From: Sambucus nigra
Lineage: Eukaryota > Streptophyta > Magnoliopsida > Dipsacales > Adoxaceae
NCBI GenBank assembly: GCA_949130495.1
Contig: OX422221.1
Span: 476,737,159-476,801,158 of the forward strand
Direction: 5' to 3'
DNA length: 64,000 nucleotides
Shown here: positions 55,715 to 64,000 of the stretch, one piece after another
Numbering within the stretch: the stretch's first letter is position 1
Layout of the letters: the number at the start of each line of letters is the position of its first letter
Notes under the pieces: generated by a model
The model's input: the letters and a program-made list of their open reading frames with translations, nothing else
What the model was told of the DNA's origin: nothing
Database searches by the model: none
Made by a program: the position numbers and the translations under genes

Positions 55715-58700
55715 CTAGAAAGTACCTGCTAAAAATAGCTCTGGATAACATTCGCGCATCTCATCCTCGCGCTCCCATGTGGACTCCTCGACATTGTGAT
55801 GTCGCCACTGAACACGCACTAACGGGATTATCTTTGACCGCAGTTTCCTCTCGCTTCGGTCCAAAATAGCAATTGGCCCCTCCTCGTAGGAGCTATCCGG
55901 CTGGAGATCGATGTCCTACACAGCAATGTGAGAATGAGCCAAATTATCTCTAAGGTATTTCCTCAGCGAGGAAATATGGAATACGTCGTGAATCCGATGC
56001 AAGTGCTCCGGTAGTCCAAGTCTATACGCAACCGGTCCGATCCGCTCAATAATAGGAAACGGCCCCACATACCTCGGTGCCAACTTCCCCTTCTTCCCGA
56101 ATCGCATAATCCCCTTAATCGGAGAAACCCTGAGCAAAACCTGGTCCCCCACTTGGAACTCCCTGAAGAACCTCTTCGCATCAGCATAACTCTTCTGCCT
56201 GTCTTGAGCTACCCGAATGCGACTCCGAATCAACTCAATCCTTGCCGAAGTATCCTGAATCACTTCCGGCCCAAGTAGTTTGTTGTCCCCCACTTCTAAC
56301 CAACATGCTGGGGAACGACAAGGCCTACCGTACAATGCCTCAAACGGAGCCATGCCAATCGTGAACTGATAGGAGTTGTTGTAAGCAAACTCCACCAGTG
56401 GAAGGTACTGCTCCCATCCACCCCCGAAGTCAATAATGCACATGCGTAGCATGTCCTCCAACATCTGATTGGTGCGCTCTGTCTGCCCATCGGTCTGCGG
56501 ATGATAAGACATACTCAATCGCAATTCCGTGCCCATAGCCTCCTAGAAACTTTCCCAAAACCTCGAAACAAATATCTTGTCTCTGTCAGACACGATATTT
56601 AGGGGCACACCGTGAAGTCTCACAATCTCTGAAATGAATAACTGGGCGTACTGTCCCGAAGTGTAATCAGTCCTTACGGGTAAGAAGTGAGCGACCTTGG
56701 ACAACCTGTCCACAATTACCCAAACGGAGTCGTGACCCCTTTGCGACGTAGGCAACCCCGTGATAAAGTCCATGGATATGCTCTCCCACATCCACACCGG
56801 GACCTCCAATGGCTGTAGCAATCCTACCGGTCTCTGATGATCCACTTTTACGAGCTGATAAGTGGCGCATTTCGGGACAAACTCAGCGATATCTCTCTTC
56901 ATACCACTCCACCAATACTGTCGTCTCATGTCTTGGTACATTTTGTCCCCTCCGGGATGTACAGCGAACCGTGAGACGTGCGACTCTGCCATCACATCGT
57001 GCCGCAATTCTTCCCCTTTCGGAACTACCAATCTCCCATTGAAGCGTAATCCCCCGTCTGAGCTAACGGTATAGGATTCGGCTCCCTTTGCTAGCAATCG
57101 AACTATCTGCTCCTGACAGAACGAGTCATCGGCCTGTGCCCGTACTACCTTCGTGACAATCTGCGGTGTAACGGTCATCATAGACATAAAAGATCGGGCC
57201 ACTGCATCCTGGTATCCCAATTCCTTCCACTTAGCCTTCCACACCTCTGCCACCTCATCTGCTGGCCTACGGCTCAACGCGTCTGCTACCATGTTAGCCT
57301 TACCCGGGTGGTACTGGATGTCGAACTGGTAGTCCTTCACAAATTCAAGCCACCTACGCTGCCGCATATTCAACTCTTTCTGCGTGAACAGATACTGTAG
57401 GGACTTGTGGTCCGTGAACAGCTGAAACTTCTCCCCCAAAAGATAGTGCCTCCAAATCTGTAAGGCAAATACCACTGCCGCCAACTCCAAATCATGCGTG
57501 GGGTAATTCTTCTCATGAGGCTTAAGCTTACGGGAAGCATAAGCTATGGCCTGTCTCTCCTGCTACAATACACCTCCCAGTCCTTGCAAAGACGCATCGG
57601 TGTATACCAAATACTCAACTCCCGGTCTCGGCAATGCTAACACAGGTGCTGAGGTCAACTTGTCCTTCAATTAATCGAATGCCAACTGACAGGCATCACT
57701 CCAAATGTACGGCACACCCTTACGAGTAAGATGTGTCAAAGGACCTGCTATCTCCGAGAAACCCCGAATAAACCTCCTGTAGTATCCTGCCAAACCCAAG
57801 AAACTACGAATCTCCGTTGGTGTCGTGGGCTGTCCCCACTCCCTCACCGCTGATACCTTCCCCGGATCGACAGATATTCCCTGGTCGGAAATAATGTGAC
57901 CCAAGAACTGGACTTCCTTCAGCCAAAACCCGCACTTCTCATATTTTGCATACAGCTCGTTCTGACGAAGTGTCTGCAAAACCTGCCTCAAATGCTCGGC
58001 GTGCTCCTCCTCTGTCTGAAAGTAAACCAGAATGTCATCAATGAAGACAATGACAAACTGATCTAGGAAATCCCTGAACACCCTGTTCATCAAGTCCATA
58101 AACACTGCTGGAGCGTTGGTCAAGCCGAAAGGCATAACCCGAAATTCGTAAGAACCGTATCTCGATAAGAACGCAGTCTTCGAGACATCCTCCTCCCTGA
58201 TACGCAACTGATGGTATCCTGACCTCAAGTCAATCTTCGAGAAGAAAGAAGCTCCTCTCAACTGGTCGAATAAGTCATCGATTCGAGGCAACGGATACTT
58301 ATTCCGTATCGTGACCTTATTCAACTCTCGGTAGTCCACGCACAATCTCAGTGAACCATCCCTCTTCTTCACAAACAAAACTGGAGCGCCCCAAGGTGAG
58401 GTACTACTGCGAATAAATCCCTTCCCTAACATCTGATCTATCTGATCCCGTAGCTCTCGCATCTCAGACGGAGCCATACGGTACGGTGCACGTGATATAG
58501 GTCTCGTACCCGGTAGCAAATCTATAACGAAGTCTATCTCTCGACTGGGTGGTAAGCCTGGTATCTCCTGAAACACATCCGAATACTCCCTGGCAACCGA
58601 AATCGAATCTAAAGGAATAACAACCTCCTTAGAGGTATCCTCCTCTATGTAATACAGATGAGCGGTCGATCCTCCCTCTGGGCGAGGCATCGCCACTATA

Positions 58701-59250
58701 AACATCTCTTGCCCCGGAATGGCAAAAACAATGCTCCCGCTGAAGCAATCAATCATGGCCCGATATGCTACGAGCCAATCCATACCGATGATCACATCGT
58801 GAACATGCATGTCTAACACTAACATGTCTGCAGGCAATACCAAACCACCAACCTCTACTCCCACTCCCCGGCATATAAAGAAAATAAGTGACCCACTCCC
58901 CAATGGTGAGTCGACACACGTCACTGTGCTCTCTACCGTAGCTAACAATCCTAAAGCTTTCGCGAAGTGTGTAGCTATAAAACAGTGTGTAGCACCCGTA
59001 TCAAATAACACCCGACCCATAGTGCCATGGATAGGAAACGTACCCTCGATCGCGGGCAGTGCCTGTGGAACTGCAGCCTGGTGAACGTTGTAGACACGTC
59101 CATACTGTAGCTGCCCCTGCTGAGCTGGGACTGCTGGAATGGGTGGCAAAGCTGCCATCTGTGGTGGTGCAGGAAGAGCGGCGGGAAACATAGGTCTCTG
59201 TGGCTCCTGGCGAGCACCCTGCTGCTGCTTCTGTGGGGCCCTGCCCCTAT
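55715..59250 (-). pseudogene. pol of element B (PR-RT-RH-INT-chromodomain), in-frame stops only
   Basis: Continues the gag frame. The protease has an intact [10 protein letters not shown] (DTG at 58994-59002). RT has [20 protein letters not shown] and FIDDILVYF near 58037. RNase H starts within the stop-broken region near 57600 and ends [12 protein letters not shown]. Integrase has HPGGDKM (the final CxxC of the zinc motif reads CATYQ), [29 protein letters not shown] and GPFPIIERIGPVAYRLGL. The C-terminus, VPLVRVQWRHHNVEESTWERE-like, is a chromodomain, which in this group targets chromatin. Stops: TAA 57671, TAG 57563, TAG 56543, TAG 55916. The terminal TAG is at 55715-55717. Confidence 0.95.
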
Positions 59251-60349
59251 CAGGACAATCCTGCTTCTTATGGCCAGTCTTGCCACAAGTAAAGCACTTC
59301 CCTGGTAAGTTCCCTCCCCTCTGCTCCTGCTGTCCCCGGCCCTGGTGGCCGTTACCGTTCCTCCCTTGGCCCTGCTGACCCTGATGAAACTGCTGCCCAT
59401 TCTGCCCCTGTTGGCCCTGATGGCCGTTTGGACCCTGATGGCCCTGACGGAAACCTCCCTGTCCCTGCTTGTAGTTCCCTGACCGGAACCTCTTATTATC
59501 CCCCTGCTGGGTACCCTGCTCATTCTGTCTCTGCCCCTGACCAGATTGTGCCCCGCTGGCACCATGTCCTCCAGTCCTGCCCTGATGGCTAGACTCCCCC
59601 GACCGCTTGCCCTCGTCCATATGAAAACGGTGGTCCTGGCAGTGCAATAATGCTGCGTTAACCACATCAGAATACGTGGCCAACGATAGGTTCCCTAGCA
59701 GATGCTGACGGATCCTCCAATTCAACCCGTCGGTGAACTTCTCTATCTTCTTCTTCTCTGTTGGAATCTCGTCTGGAACGATATTCAACAGGTTAGTAAA
59801 CTCGGCCTCATACTAGGCCACTGTCTTGCCCTCTTGCTTCAAACTCATCAGCTTCCTCCTCATCTCTGTATGAACTGCGAATGGAAAGTACTTGCGGTCG
59901 AACCGCACCCAGAACTCCTGAATCGTGAGGGTATCCCTCTCCTCCGCGGTGGTAATAGACTCCCACCACTGTAGTGCAGATCCCACTAGCTTGAAAGTAG
60001 CTAGCACCTGTTTCTGAACATCAGTGCACTCATGCATCCTCAAATGCCTCTGTATGTCCTTCCTCCATTGGCTCGAGACTACTACGTCTGAGCTACCTGC
60101 AAACTCTGGCGGATGCGCTTTCTGAAAAGCGTCTCGTACACGCTCCCAAGCAGACAGAAATGCATTAACCTGTACTGGCGCGGCAACCGGCGCCTGAGGT
60201 GGTGCCTGCTGAATCACGGCAATCGCGGCATTTACCGCTTGGGATACTATAGCAGCAACCTCAGCGGCGTTCATCATGCCGTGAACTGGAGCGGGCTGGG
60301 GTTCGGTCGTTGCATTCCTGGGAACTCGTCGTGCACGTCGTGGAGGCAT
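59251..60349 (-). pseudogene. gag of element B, one in-frame stop
   Basis: Start ATG at 60349 directly follows the predicted acceptor (MPPRRARRVPRN, basic). The capsid region has AWERVRDAFQKAHPPEFAGS and LVGSALQWWESIT, then [19 protein letters not shown]. The tail is rich in Gln, Gly and His repeats. The CCHC knuckle at 59255-59295 is intact ([14 protein letters not shown]). One TAG lies at 59813-59815. I prefer 60349 over the upstream in-frame ATG at 60364, which lies inside the predicted intron. Confidence 0.93.
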
Positions 60350-60380
60350 CTGAAATAAGAACAAAGTTTATAAGTTCACG
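60350..60380 (-). other. Predicted 3' splice site abutting gag start of B
   Basis: The minus strand reads TTTGTTCTTATTTCAG, then ATG at 60349. It pairs with the donor-like AGGCAAGT at 62822-62829 in the 5' LTR, giving a 2478-base intron (62827 to 60350). Confidence 0.5.
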
Positions 60381-60513
60381 GTTTATAAACTTAATATAGC
60401 TGAAGAACGAAGCATACACAAAAGAATACAACAGTCCTAAAATATAGGGCTCTATATCAAAGAAACGTAGCAGAAACATAATAGCCGTACAGATCCTAAA
60501 GGACACTAGAACT

Positions 60514-60529
60514 TGATGCTCTGATACCA
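60514..60529 (-). other. Primer binding site of element B
   Basis: TGGTATCAGAGCATCA on the minus strand, two bases from the 5' LTR. It lies inside the predicted leader intron. Confidence 0.93.
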
Positions 60530-62150
60530 CTTGTGACACCCCGACTAATTAAATACCGGGTAGCTACTCCTTTATTAAATTAATTCAAAATGCCAAGTTG
60601 GCTCAGTTAATAGCATCACTGTCGAAAACATTTTAATATTACTAACCACCTAGTATTTAAAAAGCAAGTTGCCAAATTTTAATTTAAGTCTGATTAACAT
60701 GCAACAAGTGTAAGGAAGAAATAAATAACACCATTCACCATACTGAAGTAAAACGAATAACCATCACAATAGAGTAAATAAAGTCTGGAGGAAAACTCCT
60801 CACTATAATCCCATAACTGAAATGAATAACCGAAACTGAAATAAAACATGCTAAAGTCTGAAAACTGAAATATAAAAGATGTCTCTAACGAAATGGGCAA
60901 CATGCCCTACAACTGATAGATGGTGACTCTGGAATCCAAAGGATAGAAGCGTCTACATGCAAATCCCTGTAGCTTCCACAAGCAGCTACAGCTCGTCACC
61001 TGAATGAACATCATATGCTTGGTGTCCTTGTGGCTGGGCACCTAAAATGGTTTTACAAGAAAAAGATTTGAAAAGCAAACGGGTCAGAGCCCGAATGTGG
61101 AGTTATATTTTAAAAACCTGCAAGTTCTTTAAAAGCATTTAAAACATTAAATGCAAAGTACATGTTAGGACGTGCACTCACATGATATTCTCACCTCTCG
61201 TCTAACTGTGCACTCCTAACGCAAATACCCATCTATAACTACCCATACTACTAGCTAAGTGACAACATATCTAGCTAGACTGCCAAAGGTCCTGCCCATA
61301 ATACTTGGTTCCATATACATAATAACGCTCGTAATTAAATAGGGGTTTAACGTCAACTCAGATACTCAATATGCAATATATATAACTATCAGTTAACTCG
61401 TTATATTTCTCGAAACAATACCGTAATATAATTACAACATTAACATGAGGATTCTCATTAATTAAATGTAAATTAATCTCATCATATATATACAATACAA
61501 GCACCCCGAGAACTAAGCTACGGTGCACACATACTCTGCTATCCATCCCGGTACATCACGTACATAAGGATCACATATTCCGAATCTCTCAGGAATAGTC
61601 CAGATAACACAAATCACAAATAGTGGAGGCGAACACAGTCACCATCACGTGGGTTACGCACATACCTACGCTCCCACGGTCAGCGGACTTATTAATATCA
61701 CAATAAGTCTTTCTATGACCTATGTTCATCGAGGTACCAGTCTATATCCCCCCCGTAGGCACACAAGGAATAGAGGGTCCTAAGCGAACGCAACCTCCCG
61801 TGATAGCAAGTATGGTAGGTATGTCATACACACAATCCATATACCAATACTAAGTAAACACACGTCTTAGTAATACCGTATTTTAATCGTAGTATATATT
61901 CTCATACTAACTATAATTAACACAATTCATACTATTCCGGTTTGTAATTATACGCGCCATAATTATCTCACGTCGTAGTAAACACTCACGTCTCAACCCA
62001 AACCGTCCATGTAATACACTCTCGTATGTAAATTCCTTCTCATAAATACCCAAATGTCCCAATTTTATCACTACGAAGGTTAACTATATCCTCGAACAAG
62101 TTTACGGAACTCCAAAAGTCAAAACAGTCCAAAAAGGACAAAACTGCCAG

Positions 62151-62361
62151 CTCGTTAGAAGTCTCGTTCGAACGAGACTTCGAACGAGTTTGGACTGTCA
62201 GGTCGTTAGAAGTCTCGTTCGAACGAGGCTGTTCAAACGAGATCCCAGTTCGTTCGAACGAACTGTCCCTTCTAACGATATCTCGTTCGAACGAGATATC
62301 GAACGAAATACCTACTCGTTAGAAGCTCGTTCGAACGAGTTCGTTCGAACGACCTGGGGGC
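62151..62361. repeat. GTTCGAAC palindrome cluster in 5' LTR of B
   Basis: Identical base for base to the cluster in the 3' LTR, although the rest of the LTR has substitutions. It lies about 465-675 bases downstream of the donor-like motif. Confidence 0.95.
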
Positions 62362-62821
62362 TGCTTTTAACGAGCTACCAGTTTCGGCCCAGATTTTTCC
62401 CATCTCGTTTTTCACCATTTTATCACTTCAATCCTTCTCCAAAGTTCGTTCTAACAATGATTTAAGTCCTCTAATCATACTAAAACATGCTTAGGTCATG
62501 AACTAACGTCTTTTAAGGCAATAAGGCATCCTAAACATCATTAAATCCCAAGATTTTATACTTTTCCCCAATATCATCAAGAACATGAACCCTAGATATA
62601 TATCAACATCAAATTCCAGAATTTAATTCGTTTTTCTTTCACCCAATCATGTATTAACATCAGATTAAATGTCTCCAAACTATTCTACATGCAATTCTCT
62701 TCATAATTTCTCAAGTTATATGATCTAACTACATGGGTTTTCATATTTATCAAGAACAAACCATAAATCCGAATTTTCTAACATAGAAGGAACATTTGCT
62801 GAAATTAAACATAATTAAACC

Positions 62822-62829
62822 ACTTGCCT
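62822..62829 (-). other. Predicted splice donor (GC type) of element B
   Basis: AGGCAAGT followed by GG on the minus strand, with the boundary between 62828 and 62827. It is kept identical in the 3' LTR at 55023-55030. Confidence 0.5.
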
Positions 62830-63471
62830 TGGTTTGATTTCTGACTTTGGTGTAGGTTTGGTGAGAATTCTGCAGAGTTTCCTCTCCCTCTAAGTTCCTT
62901 CTCCAATGGTGGCTCAAGGTGGCTAGGGTTTGATTTGGGGAAGATTGTAAACCTAATGTTAGCCCCCGTAGCTTAAAGGGTTCATATGGGTTGGTTATGG
63001 GCTTAGTGGGTCAATATCCACATCAGATTTAATTAACCAATTTTCGTCACTTATAATTCCTCAAAATGTAAAATTACCAAAATACCCTTTAAGTTACCGG
63101 TATGGCCTAAAAATACCCCGGGACCCAAACTATACCCCCGGCTAGTGTTTTCTGACTATCTCGACCCTTCCGGACGCGTTGACGCACTCAAAACGACCAT
63201 ACGGATTATAGATTTTAAATTCACTTTTATTATCAAAATATATATACCGTGACGCGGCGGTCCCACGCGTCTCAACAAAATTTCTAAAATGCCGTATATA
63301 AATCCCACGACAACTTTTATAATACCAAGTACATATATAATCATATATTCACATAATCAAATACCAATTCGCATCACATTAGTATTTATAACCCGGATTA
63401 ATTTCCAATTAATACGCATTTTAATTAATTAATCCTAAAAATAAATATAGCCAAAAGTACGGGGTATTACA

Positions 63472-64000
63472 GATGATTCAGATACTTCCTAACTACCATG
63501 GAATGGAATCAAAAAATCCATATCTCCACATCCAAGAATTTGAGGAGGCGTGCGAGACCCTCAGTGATCAAACTTTCCCAAAAGATATGATACGCCTCAA
63601 ACTCTTCCCATTCTCGCTAAAAGATAAGGCTAAGACCTGGCTATGGTCTTTACCGCCAAACTCGATTGCGTCATGGAATGACTTGCAATCTAAATTCCTT
63701 AAGAAATTATTTCCTCAACATCGAACGAACTCCATCAAGGCTTAAATTCAAACCTTTCGACAATCAGAAAATGAGTCGTTTGATCGATGTTACGAGCGTT
63801 TTAACGAGTTAATCACTTCATGACCTTATCATGGATTTGATAAATTGAAAATCATTTCATTCCTCCATAATGGGATGAATATAAATTCCAAATAACTCGT
63901 TGAAACCATGTGTGATGGTTCCTTTGTCGACCTAGACGCCAACGATGCTGAGCTTCACTTGAGATATGTCGTCGAGACTACCCAAGCATAGGATACATCT
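63472..64000 (+). pseudogene. Athila-type gag, capsid part
   Basis: MIQILPNYHGMESKNPYLHI continues the frame from 52732. The capsid signature follows: FEEACETLSDQTFPKDMIRL, then LFPFSLKDKAKTWLWSLPPN and LQSKFLKKLFPQHR. It is typical of Athila gag. In-frame stops occur at about 63743 (TAA), 63822 (TGA), 63892 (TAA) and 63989 (TAG), with no frameshift up to the window edge. Confidence 0.85.

Larger units (their letters stand above)
52733..63471 (-). mobile_element. Tekay-like Gypsy chromovirus B, full length, young, TSD GATGA
   Basis: A 10,739-bp element: 3' LTR 52733-55672, PPT, gag-pol in one frame, PBS, 5' LTR 60532-63471. Both LTRs are 2940 bp and differ at about 22 sites by eye with no length change (near 0.75%). 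TSD GATGA is at 52728-52732 and 63472-63476. Only in-frame stops, no frameshift, break its 1544-codon frame. Confidence 0.97.
60532..63471 (-). mobile_element. 5' LTR of element B
   Basis: 2940 bp, near-identical to 52733-55672. ORFs shared by both LTRs (for example the 91-codon ones at 54391 and 62190) are duplicates of chance ORFs over the palindromes. Confidence 0.97.
50705..64000 (+). mobile_element. Athila-type Gypsy element, 5' part, host of B
   Basis: 5' LTR, tRNA-Asp-like PBS and gag, interrupted at 52732 by element B and resuming at 63472. It runs off the right edge inside gag. Gag capsid motifs and the PBS both point to Athila. Confidence 0.85.

Noticed and set aside
58975..59667. 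230-codon minus-strand ORF over gag of B in another frame
   Set aside because: It overlaps the Gln/Gly-rich tail and CCHC knuckle of the real frame. It is Arg/Ser-rich because of the shifted CAG/GGN repeats.
1..64000. Host protein-coding, tRNA or rRNA genes
   Set aside because: No stretch outside mobile elements shows a convincing exon structure, tRNA fold or rRNA sequence. tRNA-like pieces are only primer binding sites.

Overview
The window is repeat-rich plant (angiosperm) nuclear DNA, built almost wholly from nested LTR retrotransposons. I see no host gene, tRNA, rRNA or CRISPR array. The case for a plant is the mix of lineages: Tekay/Del-type Ty3/Gypsy chromoviruses (initiator-Met PBS, single gag-pol frame, C-terminal chromodomain), Tat-type Gypsy (second, archaeal-like RNase H; antisense ORFs, one with a plant mobile domain), Athila-type Gypsy (tRNA-Asp-like PBS) and a Ty1/Copia element with a long tail before its 3' LTR. 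The species cannot be told. Names E, T1, C, A, T2, T3, D and B below are mine.

Layout. 1-2940: 5' LTR of a minus-strand Tekay-like element (E) whose body lies off the left edge. 2941-14752: decayed minus-strand Tat element (T1), with a 55-bp tandem array, an antisense ORF, integrase, two RNases H, RT, protease and gag. Its gag is split by a Tekay-like solo LTR (C, 10219-12954, TSD AATCG). 14753-31922: Copia element in which T1 sits; a second Gypsy element, A (14826-25073, plus strand, TSD CTTAT), interrupts its gag. 31923-35680: gag-protease and 5' LTR of another minus-strand Tat element (T2). 35681-44450: plus-strand Tat pol (T3) followed by two leftward antisense genes. 44420-50704: 50-bp tandem array, microsatellites, a foldback MITE, an Athila-type solo LTR and a Tekay-like LTR (D). 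50705-64000: Athila-type element interrupted in gag by element B (52733-63471, minus strand, TSD GATGA), which has two 2940-bp LTRs differing at about 22 sites.

Inferred insertion order: T3 held T2, T2 held the Copia element, the Copia element held T1 and A, and T1 held C and E. Separately, B entered the Athila-type element. At A, B and C the TSDs are perfect, and for A and B the interrupted reading frame rejoins across the site.

Most unusual signals. (1) All Tekay-like LTRs carry AGGCAAGT, a near-perfect GC-AG splice donor, and gag in both complete elements starts directly after a polypyrimidine-CAG acceptor. This predicts a 2.3-2.5 kb leader intron that would remove the PBS from the mRNA but not from genomic RNA. 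(2) Inside that predicted intron each LTR family has a cluster of short palindromes with a TCGA centre, but the palindrome sequence differs between families. (3) Several coding regions are broken by in-frame stop codons with almost no frameshifts, most strikingly in the young element B.
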